DNA of 64,000 bases from Rubrivirga marina (GTDB lineage: Bacteria; Bacteroidota; Rhodothermia; Rhodothermales; Rubricoccaceae): positions 4,348,992 through 4,412,991 of the forward strand of contig NZ_MQWD01000001.1 in assembly GCF_002283365.1 (NCBI RefSeq), read 5' to 3'. Below are positions 9,104-22,399 of this stretch, piece after piece. The position numbers and the translations under genes are program-made. How positions within the stretch are numbered: position 1 is the stretch's first letter; every line of letters starts with the position of its first letter. The notes under the pieces are model-generated. The model was not told the DNA's origin. It worked only from the letters and a program-made list of their open reading frames with translations, and ran no database searches.

Positions 9104-9159
9104 CTGCCCGCCTGAGCCTGCCCGCCTCGGCGCCGAGGCGGGCAGGCTCAGGCGGGCAG
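9104..9159. repeat. Extended 56-bp perfect palindrome (copy 4)
   Basis: The 20-bp core at 9122-9141 is extended to 28-bp perfect arms with no loop. The left arm contains a direct duplication of CCTGCCCGCCT (9103-9113 and 9117-9127). It begins 2 bases after the kinase TGA and ends 15 bases before the stop of the convergent hybrid kinase. It is the longest perfect inverted repeat in the window. Confidence 0.93.
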
Positions 9160-9174
9160 AGCCGGAGGCGGCGG

Positions 9175-14448
<5,274 letters not shown>

Positions 14449-14661
14449 GCGGGGAAGGGAAGGCCAGGGGTACCCCGCCATCTCATCGCCGGCGGGGCGG
14501 CCTCCCTACTCCCGAACCGGGCATATGTGCCCCAGAGGTGTTCAAGTGCCCCGCGAGTCCACCACCGCCCCCGTTCCGTGTGGCCGGCACGCACATCCCC
14601 ACCCAACGGGTCAACTCATCCGACCCGGTCCGCCTCGGCGTCGAGGCGGGCGGAGCGAGCC
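14449..14661. other. Intergenic region upstream of the poly-HAMP kinase
   Basis: 213 bases between the EcsC-like gene and the hybrid kinase start (both minus strand). It holds a 10-bp palindrome GGGGTACCCC at 14467-14476, a dyad GGGCA-tatg-TGCCC at 14519-14532, and a repeated GTGCCCC (about 14527 and 14547). It also contains the 3'-end palindrome at 14630-14649. The dyads are candidate regulatory sites for the kinase; no recognisable promoter is claimed. Confidence 0.5.
14630..14649. repeat. 3'-end palindrome, copy 5 (one G-T pair)
   Basis: Same 20-base element with one change (C to T in the right arm next to the centre), which leaves a G-T wobble. It lies 12 bases downstream of the EcsC-like gene stop on the minus strand. 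Confidence 0.82.
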
Positions 14662-15486
14662 CTACAGCCGCTCTTTCCGCTCCAGGTAGAGCGCGCGGCT
14701 GAGCATCACCGCCGCCTGGGCCGTCTGGTCCGTGAACCAGTAGTTGACGCCCGCCCCGACGGCCGCCCCCGCGATCGGGATCGACTGGGCCAGCTTCTGC
14801 GCCCCGAGGTTCTTGGCGATCTCGCGCGGGACGTGCCCGAGCTGCTCGCGGAGCGTCCCCTGCGCCTTCCGCCCGCGGTAGCCGCCGCCGTCGATGGCCG
14901 CCGCGGCGACCGCCAGTTCACGGAGCGCGTCCGACTTGGCCTCGCGGCTACCCGAGGCGGCCACGTTGAAGATGTTGACCACGAGCGGCGTGTAGCCGGG
15001 CCCCTTGAGCGGGAAGCCGTAGGCCGCCGCGATCTGCTGGATCAGCCGGAAGTTGATCGTGAACAGGACCGGGATGTCGGCCGCCAGCAGGAGGGCACCG
15101 CCCAGCCCCGCCCCGCCACCCGAGAGCGCCGCCAGCACCGAGTTCTGCGAGGCGTACTGCTTGGCGAGCGCGTCGAGCTGGTCGAGCGGCTGGTCGCGGA
15201 GCGCGGCGACCGTCTCGACGTCGATGCCCACCTCGGCCGCCTTCCCGAGGACGTCGTCCTCGTCGTAGGTCCACGCCGAGGCGTCGTTGAGCGACGAGAG
15301 CGCCTGCGTGAGCGCGTCGGTCAGCTTGTCGGTGACCGACTCGGGGACGAACTGCTCGAACGCCCAGTCGACCGGGCGCATGGCGAAGCCGAGGGCCTGC
15401 TGGAAGAGGGTCTCGCCCCGCTCCCAGCGGTCGATCTCGCGTTGGGCGGTCCGTTCGTACTCGGTGAGGCGCATCGTTGAAGGCAT
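14662..15486 (-). CDS. EcsC family protein
   Basis: The 274-residue product matches the EcsC family, whose founding member sits in a Bacillus ABC-transporter operon but whose biochemical role is unknown. Family-like features are the N-terminal amphipathic region (ERTAQREIDRWE), the Gly/Ala-rich hydrophobic stretch SGGGAGLGGALLLAADIPVLF (about 140-160) and the C-terminal AQSIPIAGAAVGAGVNYWF segment before a basic tail. The hydrophobic stretches suggest membrane association. It follows the sigma-54 activator gene by 44 bases on the same strand and may be co-transcribed. The ATG at 15486 is used; an ATG 12 bases downstream is also possible. Confidence 0.78.
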   Translation of the reverse strand: MPSTMRLTEYERTAQREIDRWERGETLFQQALGFAMRPVDWAFEQFVPESVTDKLTDALTQALSSLNDASAWTYDEDDVLGKAAEVGIDVETVAALRDQPLDQLDALAKQYASQNSVLAALSGGGAGLGGALLLAADIPVLFTINFRLIQQIAAAYGFPLKGPGYTPLVVNIFNVAASGSREAKSDALRELAVAAAAIDGGGYRGRKAQGTLREQLGHVPREIAKNLGAQKLAQSIPIAGAAVGAGVNYWFTDQTAQAAVMLSRALYLERKERL

Positions 15487-15530
15487 GGTGCGTGGGGCGT
15501 AGGCGGTGACCACGCTCCACGCGCCACGTC

Positions 15531-17192
15531 CTACTCGGTGCTAATGTCGTACTTCTTGAGGAGCCGGTACATCGTCGCCCGGCCGATGCCGAGGTCGGAG
15601 GCCGCGCGCTCGACGTTCCCCTCGCGGAGCTCGAAGGCCCGCTCGACGGCGCGGCGCTTGAGCTCCTCCAGGGGGACGATGGCGTCCTCGGGGTCGAGGT
15701 CGGCGATACCCCCGCCGGCCGTGCCATGTTGCGCGGGCCGCGCGCCCGTCGCCACGCCCGAGGCGGCCGGAGCCGTGCCGGACACGGGCAGCGGCGGGAT
15801 GTCGTCCCACGACGTCGGCCGCGCGGCCGGGGCCGCCGAACCGGTCGACACGGGGGCCCCCGCCTCGGGCGCCGACTCGGCGACGGTGGGGACGGGCTCG
15901 GGCTCGACAGCCGCCCCGTCACCGGACGAGACGCTGGAGCCGTCGCCCGAGGCGCCGTCGCCGGACGCCCCCAGGCGTTCGGCCCACGGCCGGATGGCCT
16001 GCGGCCCGTCCAGCAGGAGGTCGCTCTCCTCGATCTCCTCGCCGTCCGAGATCAGGATGGCCCGCTCGACCGTCGACTTCAGCTCGCGGACGTTGCCCGG
16101 CCACCCGTAGTCGAGGAGCGCGCGGACGGCGTCGGTCGAGAGCCGCTTGCCCTTGAACTGGGAGTGCGACGCGAGGTAGTCCTCGAGGAAGCCCTGCGCC
16201 AGCAGGAGCACGTCGTTGCCGCGCTCGCGGAGCGGCGGGAGCGCGACCGGGAACTGGAACAGCCGGTAGTAGAGGTCCTCCCGGAACGTCCCGGCCTTGA
16301 CCATGTCGAGCACGTTCTTGTTCGTGGCCGAGATCACGCGGCACTCGAACTTGATGGTGCCGCTCCCGCCGACGCGCGTGATCTCGCGGTTCTGGAGCGC
16401 GCGGAGAAGCTTGGCCTGGAGCCCGAGGTCGAGCTCGCCGACCTCGTCGAGGAACAGCGTCCCGCCGTCGGCCTGCTCGAACTTGCCGATGTGGCGCGCG
16501 TGGGCGCCCGTGAACGACCCCTTCTCGTGGCCGAAGAACTCGCTCTCCATGAGCTCCTTCGGGATCGCCGCGCAGTTGACGACGACGAACGGGCCGACCT
16601 CGGGCTCGCCCGGAGGCGGGTCGGAGTTGAAGTGGATGGCCCGCGCCACGAGCTCCTTGCCCGTGCCACTCTCGCCCTCGATCGCGACCGTGAGGTTGCC
16701 CCGGAGCGTCTTCTGGATGAGCTGGTACACCCGCTCCATCGCCGGGCTGTCGCCGACGATCTCCTCCATCCCATACTTCTTGGCCACCTCGGCCCGGAGC
16801 TGCTCGACCTCGCGGGCCAGCTTGACGCGGCCCTTCAGCCGCTCGACCACGACGTCGAGCTTGACGAGGTCATCCTGGCCCTTCGTGATGTAGTCGGTCG
16901 CGCCGCCCTTCATGGCCTCGACGGCCACCTCGGCCGTGCCCTGCGCCGAGATCATCACCACGGGCAGGTCGGGCGCGAAGAGCTGGAGCCGCCGGAGCGT
17001 CTCCATCCCGCCGATCCCCGGCATCATGATGTCGAGGAAGACGAGGTCGGGCTTGAGACGGTCGAGCGCGTCGAGCGCGTCCTCGCCCGAGTGGAAGACG
17101 TGGACCTCGTGGTCCTTGGGCTTGTCGAGCCGGTACGAGAGAAGCCGGGCGTAGTGCTTGTCGTCGTCGACGACGAAGATGCGCGTGGTCAC
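15531..17192 (-). CDS. NtrC-type sigma-54-dependent response regulator
   Basis: The 553-residue activator has three parts. The N-terminal receiver domain has its acidic pocket in VDDD and acceptor Asp in VFLDIMMPG (about residue 54). The AAA+ sigma-54 interaction domain has Walker A GESGTGKE (about 174), a loop reading GSFTGA in place of GAFTGA, Walker B GGTLFLDEVGEL, and the LPPLRERGNDV motif. The C-terminal Fis-type helix-turn-helix ends RAASDLGIGRATMYRLLKKY. About 110 residues of low-complexity Pro/Ala/Ser linker separate the AAA+ and DNA-binding domains, longer than usual. It should remodel RNA polymerase-sigma-54 at enhancer-dependent promoters. No cognate kinase is adjacent. Start is GTG at 17192, directly before TTRIFVVDDD. 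Confidence 0.92.
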   Translation of the reverse strand: MTTRIFVVDDDKHYARLLSYRLDKPKDHEVHVFHSGEDALDALDRLKPDLVFLDIMMPGIGGMETLRRLQLFAPDLPVVMISAQGTAEVAVEAMKGGATDYITKGQDDLVKLDVVVERLKGRVKLAREVEQLRAEVAKKYGMEEIVGDSPAMERVYQLIQKTLRGNLTVAIEGESGTGKELVARAIHFNSDPPPGEPEVGPFVVVNCAAIPKELMESEFFGHEKGSFTGAHARHIGKFEQADGGTLFLDEVGELDLGLQAKLLRALQNREITRVGGSGTIKFECRVISATNKNVLDMVKAGTFREDLYYRLFQFPVALPPLRERGNDVLLLAQGFLEDYLASHSQFKGKRLSTDAVRALLDYGWPGNVRELKSTVERAILISDGEEIEESDLLLDGPQAIRPWAERLGASGDGASGDGSSVSSGDGAAVEPEPVPTVAESAPEAGAPVSTGSAAPAARPTSWDDIPPLPVSGTAPAASGVATGARPAQHGTAGGGIADLDPEDAIVPLEELKRRAVERAFELREGNVERAASDLGIGRATMYRLLKKYDISTE

Positions 17193-17295
17193 AGGGAGAT
17201 CGGTCGGTGTGGGCGTGGGGTATCGCACATCGCCTGCCGCCCTTGACCACGCCCGGTTCACGCCCGACGCGGGACGCGGACCGGCTCCGTTTCCG

Positions 17296-17322
17296 CCCGT
17301 TGTATTCTCAGAATGAGACGGG
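17296..17322. promoter_or_regulatory. 27-bp symmetric dyad, possible operator
   Basis: In the 259-base divergent region between the sigma-54 activator and the GHL10 lipoprotein gene. Inner dyad ATTCT-C-AGAAT (17304-17314) and outer dyad CCCGT/ACGGG (17296-17300 and 17318-17322) share the same centre at 17309. It is AT-rich against a G+C-rich background, as expected for a protein-binding site. Function is inferred. A degenerate copy of the 3'-end palindrome lies at 17362-17377. Confidence 0.4.
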
Positions 17323-17451
17323 ATCCCGGGGAACGCCCCAGCCCCAGCACCTGGCTCCGCCCGCCTCAGGCGAGGCGCCGAGGCCGGGGAGGGCGGAGCG
17401 CCGGGGCCGACCGCGCGTAGACTCCGCGCCCCTCCGATCGCGCCCCTCCCC

Positions 17452-19059
17452 GTGTTGCCCCGTCTCGCCCCCGCCCTCCTCGTCGCCCTCCTGGCGATCG
17501 TCGCCTGCTCCGGTCCGGAGCCGGCCGTCGAGCCCCCTCCCCCCCCTGCCCCGCCGGTCGTCCAAGTCCCGCCCGCCCCGCCGCCACGGCCCGTCGTGGT
17601 CGAACCGGTCGACCCGATGCGCGGCGGCGAGGTCGTCGACGCGGCGACGCTGCCGGGGCCGGACCGCGAGTTCCGAGCGGCCTGGATCGCGACCGTCGCC
17701 AACATCGACTGGCCGAGCGACCGGAGCCTCTCGACGGCCGAGCAGAAAGCGGAGCTGACCCAGTTGCTCGACCGGGCCAAAGCGTTGGGGCTCAATGCCG
17801 TCGTGTTCCAGGTCCGCCCCGCTGCCGACGCCCTCTACTTCTCGGCGAAGGAGCCGTGGTCGGAGTACCTCACGGGCCGGCAGGGGCGCGCGCCGGAGCC
17901 GTGGTACGACCCGCTCCAGCTCGCCATCGACGAGGCGCACGCCCGCGGGCTCGAGCTCCACGCGTGGTTCAACCCGTACCGCGCTGGCCACCCCGCCGGC
18001 GACGGCCCGCGCGACATGACGCACATCTCGCGCCAGCGGCCCGACCTCGTCCGCGAGTACGGCGACTACCTCTGGCTCGACCCCGGCGAGCCCGAGGCCG
18101 CCGACCACTCGCTGAGCGTGATCCTCGACGTCGTCCGCCGCTACGACGTCGACGGCGTCCACCTCGACGACTACTTCTACCCGTACCCCGTCAACCGGAA
18201 CGGCCGTCGCGTCCAGTTCCCCGACGCCGGCTCGTACGCCCGGGCGCAGGCCGCCGGCGAGACGCTCGGCCGGGACGACTGGCGGCGCCAGAACGTCGAC
18301 ACGTTCATCCAGCGGCTGTACGACGAGGTCAAGACCGAGAAGCCGCACGTCCTGGTGGGCATCAGCCCGTTCGGGATCTGGCGCCCGGGGAATCCGGCGT
18401 CGGTCACGGGCTTCGACCAGTACGCCGAGATCTACGCCGACGCCCGGAAGTGGTGGCGCGAGGGCTGGCTCGACTACCTCGCCCCGCAGCTCTACTGGTC
18501 CATCGACAGCCGCGGGCAGAGCTTCCCGGCCCTCCTCGACTGGTGGGGCGAGCAGAACGTCCGGGGCCGTCACCTCTGGCCGGGTCTCTACGACAGCCGC
18601 GTGCTGCCGGACGTGGGCGGGTACCGGCCCCAGGAGATCGTGAACCAGGTCGAGCTCGTCCGCCGCGACCCCGAGGCGACCGGCACCATCCACTTCTCGA
18701 TGAAGGCGCTCCTCGACCGCTACTCGTCGCTCGGCGGCCAGCTGGCGGCCGGCCCGTACGCCGAGCCCGCGCTCGTGCCGGCGTCGCCGTGGCTCGACGC
18801 GACGGCGCCCGCGGCCCCGCGTCTCTCCCTCACCCGCCGCGGCGACGCCGCCGACGTGATCATGCTACCGGGCGACGGCGAGACGGTCCGCCAGTGGGTC
18901 GTCCGCGCGCGGCGCGGCGGCCGCTGGTCGTGGGAGCTCGTGCCGACCGGCGCCGGGACCTACGTGATCCCGGGCGACCGGGGCCGCGTCGAGGCCGTCG
19001 CGGTCTCGGCCGTGGGTCTCACGGGAGCCGAGGGGCCGGCGCGCGTGGTCGAGCTGTAG
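17452..19059 (+). CDS. GHL10 (DUF187) family glycoside-hydrolase-like lipoprotein
   Basis: The 535-residue protein has a lipobox (AIVAC) and a Pro-rich spacer, then the GHL10 TIM-barrel domain (about 60-420). Motifs include EFRAAWIATVANIDWPS, NAVVFQVRPAADALY, ARGLELHAWFNPYR, YDVDGVHLDDYFYPYP and ISPFGIWRPGNP. Members are thought to act on glycans, possibly peptidoglycan-related, but the substrate here is unknown. The C-terminal 100 residues look like an Ig-like or fn3-like module. A paralog with a T9SS tail lies at 37173. Start is GTG at 17452, placing the signal peptide at the N-terminus. An AmpG-like transporter gene follows, separated by a perfect 28-bp palindrome. Confidence 0.85.
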   Translation: MLPRLAPALLVALLAIVACSGPEPAVEPPPPPAPPVVQVPPAPPPRPVVVEPVDPMRGGEVVDAATLPGPDREFRAAWIATVANIDWPSDRSLSTAEQKAELTQLLDRAKALGLNAVVFQVRPAADALYFSAKEPWSEYLTGRQGRAPEPWYDPLQLAIDEAHARGLELHAWFNPYRAGHPAGDGPRDMTHISRQRPDLVREYGDYLWLDPGEPEAADHSLSVILDVVRRYDVDGVHLDDYFYPYPVNRNGRRVQFPDAGSYARAQAAGETLGRDDWRRQNVDTFIQRLYDEVKTEKPHVLVGISPFGIWRPGNPASVTGFDQYAEIYADARKWWREGWLDYLAPQLYWSIDSRGQSFPALLDWWGEQNVRGRHLWPGLYDSRVLPDVGGYRPQEIVNQVELVRRDPEATGTIHFSMKALLDRYSSLGGQLAAGPYAEPALVPASPWLDATAPAAPRLSLTRRGDAADVIMLPGDGETVRQWVVRARRGGRWSWELVPTGAGTYVIPGDRGRVEAVAVSAVGLTGAEGPARVVEL

Positions 19060-19066
19060 GCCCGCG

Positions 19067-19094
19067 CCCTCCGCCTCGGCGCCGAGGCGGAGGG
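19067..19094. repeat. 3'-end palindrome, copy 6 (28 bp)
   Basis: Perfect 28-bp inverted repeat without a loop, containing the exact 20-bp core at 19071-19090. It starts 7 bases after the GHL10 stop codon. Confidence 0.92.
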
Positions 19095-19173
19095 AGTCGG
19101 GAGCCGGACGGCGCGTGACGGAGCCCCCGGGACGCGCGGCCGTATCCTGCGCCCCCCTCTCCCACCGCCCCTC

Positions 19174-21330
19174 ATGGCCGACGACGCCCCGCCCCCCGAC
19201 GCCGAAGTAGCCACGACCGTCACCGACGGCGACGTCCGCGTGGGCGAGACGCCCGGCGGGCCCGACCGGAAGAGCCCCTGGCGCTGGGTCCCGACGCTCT
19301 ACTTCGCGGAGGCCCTGCCCTACATGGCCGTCATGTCGCTGGCGGTGATCCTGTACAAGCGGCTGGGGATGTCGAACACCGACATCGCGCTCTACACGAG
19401 CTGGCTCTACCTACCGTGGGTGATCAAGCCGTTCTGGAGCCCACTCGTCGACGTGCTCAAGACGAAGCGGTGGTGGATCCTCGTCACCCAGACGCTGATC
19501 GGCGGCGGCCTCGCGGGCGTCGCGCTCACGATCCCGGCCGACGCGTTCGTCCAGTGGACGCTGATCTTCTTCTGGCTCCTCGCCTTCTCGTCGGCCACGC
19601 ACGACATCGCCGCCGACGGGTTCTACATGCTCGCGCTCGACGAGCACGACCAGGCGTGGTACGTCGGCATCCGGAGCACCTTCTACCGGATCGCCATCAT
19701 CGCCGTCTCGGGCGCCGTCCCGTTCCTCGCGGGCACGCTGGAGAGCTCGACCGGGCTGGGGACCGTCCCGGTCGAGGTCCGCGCCGTGCCGACCTCGTCG
19801 GAGGCGTCACTCGCCACGCCCGCCGACCTCCCGTCCGGCGCCACGGACCGGACGGCCGCCGCCGGGACCGAGCGCGGCGACCTCACCCTCTCCGCCTCGG
19901 TCGACGCCGTCGACGTCCCGATCGTCGCGCGCGAGCCCGCCGAGGTCGCGGCGCTCCTCGACTCCGCGCGGGCGATGAACCGCGCGGCCGGGTTCTATCC
20001 CGAGGAGGCCGAGGCCGCCGCCGAGGACCCGTCGTGGTGGTCGCGGACCGTCTCGGGCCCGCTCGGTGACGCCCTCCGGACGCTGTTCGGGGACGAGCGC
20101 GAGGTGTCGGCGACGGCCGGCAACGTGGGCATCGTGGCGTTCCGCCTCAGCGGGCCGCCGCCGCCGGGCGAGGAGGTCGCGGTCAACTTCGAGCTGGACG
20201 ACGGCGACGAGGCGATCAAGCTGGCCGAGGGCGGCAACCGGTTCACGTTCACCGAGGCCAACTGGGACCGCCCGTTCACGGCCGTCGTCCAGCTCGACGC
20301 CAACCTCGACGCGCCGACCGCGGCCACCTTCCAGGCCACGAGCGGCAACATCCCGCTCTCATGGTCGATCTCGTTCTTCGTCCTCGCCGGGGTGTTCCTC
20401 CTGCTCATGGGCTGGCACGCGTTCGCCCTCCCGCGCCCGCCGAGCGACGCGCCCGCCCTGGACGGGGGCAGCGGCGCCGGCATCCTCCAGTACCTCGCCT
20501 TCCTCGTCGCGTTCATCCCGACGCTGACCGTCCTCCTGCTGCCGATGGCGCTCGCGGGCATCGTCGCGCCGCGGACGACCGGGCCGTGGGGCCGGATCTT
20601 CCACGCCCTACCGTTCTCGGGGACGCCGTTCGCGCAGACCATCGTCTCGTTCTTCCAGAAGCCCGAGATCGGCATCGCCGTCGCGTTCGTGCTGTTCTAC
20701 CGGTTCGCCGAGGGGCAGGTGGTCAAGCTCGTGGCGCCCTTCCTCGTCGACGCGCCCGGGGCCGGCGGCCTCGCGCTCACGACGAGCGAGTACGGCCTCG
20801 TCTACGGCACGATCGGCGCGCTCGCGCTGACGGTCGGCGGCATCCTCGGCGGCATCGTCGCCGCGCGCGACGGCCTCGGCAAGTGGCTCTGGCCGATGGT
20901 CATCGCCATCAACGTGCCGAACGCGATGTACCTGCTCCTCGCCATCTTCCGCCCGGAGAGCCTGTGGCTCGTGAGCGGCGCGGTCGCCATCGAGCAGTTC
21001 GGCTACGGGTTCGGGTTCGCGGCCTTCCTCCTGGTCCTGATCTACATCGCCGAGGGCGAGTCGAAGACGGCGCACTACGCCATCGGGACGGGCCTCATGG
21101 CGCTCGGTATGATGATCCCGGGCATGTTCTCGGGCTGGCTCGAGGACATCCTCGGCTACCAGAACTTCTTCTGGTGGGTCCTCATCGCGACGATCCCCAG
21201 CTTCCTCGTCACCGCCCGCATCCGGATCGACCCCGAGTTCGGCAAGAAGAAGGACGAGCCGGCCCAGACCGCCGAGCCCGACGCGCCGAACGCCGCGACC
21301 GGCGACGCCGACGACGCCTTCCACGGCTGA
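19174..21330 (+). CDS. AmpG/PAT-family MFS transporter with a large periplasmic insert
   Basis: Likely inner-membrane importer of cell-wall breakdown products such as anhydro-muropeptides. The N-terminal half shows AmpG-like signatures: PTLYFAEALPYMAV, SWLYLPWVIKPFWSPLVD, SATHDIAADGFYMLAL and GIRSTFYRIAII. The C-terminal half has further helices (about 390-690) including KLVAPFLVDAPGAGG. At 718 residues it exceeds the roughly 420-500 usual in AmpG. The excess is about 200 soluble residues between helices (about 190-385), including a Calx-beta-like strand pattern (VAVNFELDDGDEAIKLAEGG). The insert should face the periplasm. Nearby lytic transglycosylase and amidase genes fit muropeptide recycling, but the substrate is not proven. 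Confidence 0.8.
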   Translation: MADDAPPPDAEVATTVTDGDVRVGETPGGPDRKSPWRWVPTLYFAEALPYMAVMSLAVILYKRLGMSNTDIALYTSWLYLPWVIKPFWSPLVDVLKTKRWWILVTQTLIGGGLAGVALTIPADAFVQWTLIFFWLLAFSSATHDIAADGFYMLALDEHDQAWYVGIRSTFYRIAIIAVSGAVPFLAGTLESSTGLGTVPVEVRAVPTSSEASLATPADLPSGATDRTAAAGTERGDLTLSASVDAVDVPIVAREPAEVAALLDSARAMNRAAGFYPEEAEAAAEDPSWWSRTVSGPLGDALRTLFGDEREVSATAGNVGIVAFRLSGPPPPGEEVAVNFELDDGDEAIKLAEGGNRFTFTEANWDRPFTAVVQLDANLDAPTAATFQATSGNIPLSWSISFFVLAGVFLLLMGWHAFALPRPPSDAPALDGGSGAGILQYLAFLVAFIPTLTVLLLPMALAGIVAPRTTGPWGRIFHALPFSGTPFAQTIVSFFQKPEIGIAVAFVLFYRFAEGQVVKLVAPFLVDAPGAGGLALTTSEYGLVYGTIGALALTVGGILGGIVAARDGLGKWLWPMVIAINVPNAMYLLLAIFRPESLWLVSGAVAIEQFGYGFGFAAFLLVLIYIAEGESKTAHYAIGTGLMALGMMIPGMFSGWLEDILGYQNFFWWVLIATIPSFLVTARIRIDPEFGKKKDEPAQTAEPDAPNAATGDADDAFHG

Positions 21331-21344
21331 GTCCGTTCCGTCCA

Positions 21345-21378
21345 GCCCCGCCCACCTCAACGCCGAGGCGGGCGGGGC
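21345..21378. repeat. Diverged 3'-end palindrome, copy 7 (34 bp, three mismatches)
   Basis: 34-bp inverted repeat 14 bases after the transporter stop. The right arm has the exact core sequence; the left arm carries three G-to-A changes (reading CCACCTCAAC). Confidence 0.78.
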
Positions 21379-21460
21379 CAACGGACGGGCGAGCCGCTCG
21401 CGCGTGCCGTCCGGACCGGAACGGCGCAGCCAAGGACCCCCGACGAGCACGGCGCACAGG

Positions 21461-22399
21461 ATGACACGAAGAGAGGCACCAAGCGACGTGACCCTCCGCC
21501 CCCTTCGACCCGCCGACCTCGGCGCGGCGCACGCGCTGTGGCAGCGGAGCGCGGCGCTCGACCCGATCCCGCCGGCCGTCCTCGCCGAGAAGCTGTGGGG
21601 CGATCCGGCCGGCCCCGCGCTGGCGGCTGAGATCGGGGGGGACCTCGCCGGGGTCGGAAGCGGAGCGATCTGGTACGTGCCGGGCGAACCGACAGGTCGG
21701 CGCAGCCAGCGGCGCGGGAGCGTCCGCCTGCTGGCCGTCGCCCCGGAGCGGAGGCGGCGGGGCGTCGGGTCGGCACTGCTCCGTGCGCTCGCCGAGGCCC
21801 TCCGCCAGCGCGGTGCCACGTCGCTCCGCATCGGCGAGGCCGCGCCGAACTACCTCACGCCCGGCGTCGACGTCCGGTACGACGCGGCGCCGGCGTTCTT
21901 CGCCGCCCACGGCCTCCGCGAGACGGGCGAGGCCGTGAACCTGGGCGTGGACCTGATGGAAGAGGACTGGGCGACGACCGGCGACGAGGCGCGTCTCGAC
22001 GCGGCCGGCGTCTCCGTCCGCCGCGCGACCGAGGCGGACCGGGCCGCGCTGGCGGCGCTCCTCGACGCCCACTGGCCCGCGTGGCAGCCCGAGGCCGACG
22101 GCGCCCTCGCTCGCCGTCCGCCGGCGGTTCACCTCGCCCTCCGCGACGGGGGCGCGCTCGGGTTCGCCGCGCACTCGGCCACGAACGCCCCGCTCGGCTG
22201 GTTCGGCCCGATGGGGACGGCGCCCGAGGCGCGCGGCCTCGGCGTCGGCGCCGTCCTCCTCCGCCGCTGCCTCGCCGACCTCAAGGCGGAGGGCCACGAG
22301 CGGGCGACGATCGCCTGGGCCGCCGCGCTCCCTTTCTACGAGCGCGCGTGCGGCGCCACGGTCGAGCGCCGGTTCCGCCGGTTCGAGCGGGCGCTCTAG
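21461..22399 (+). CDS. Tandem-GNAT acetyltransferase
   Basis: The 312-residue protein has two GNAT folds, likely transferring acetyl groups from acetyl-CoA to an unknown amine. Domain 1 (about 10-150) has VTLRPLRPADLGAAHALW and the CoA-binding LAVAPERRRRGVGSALL. Domain 2 (about 170-312) has VSVRRATEADRAALAALL and MGTAPEARGLGVGAVLL. Both CoA loops (R/G-x-x-G-x-G/A) look intact. The ATG at 21461 is used; a GTG at 21488 just before the first beta strand is an alternative. Its TAG overlaps the stop codon of the convergent lipoprotein gene (shared CTAG), so no terminator lies between them. Confidence 0.82.
   Translation: MTRREAPSDVTLRPLRPADLGAAHALWQRSAALDPIPPAVLAEKLWGDPAGPALAAEIGGDLAGVGSGAIWYVPGEPTGRRSQRRGSVRLLAVAPERRRRGVGSALLRALAEALRQRGATSLRIGEAAPNYLTPGVDVRYDAAPAFFAAHGLRETGEAVNLGVDLMEEDWATTGDEARLDAAGVSVRRATEADRAALAALLDAHWPAWQPEADGALARRPPAVHLALRDGGALGFAAHSATNAPLGWFGPMGTAPEARGLGVGAVLLRRCLADLKAEGHERATIAWAAALPFYERACGATVERRFRRFERAL

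Noticed and set aside
15531-17192. GSFTGA in place of GAFTGA as a sign of a dead sigma-54 activator
   Set aside because: The Ser variant occurs in functional activators and all other motifs are intact, so loss of function is not supported.
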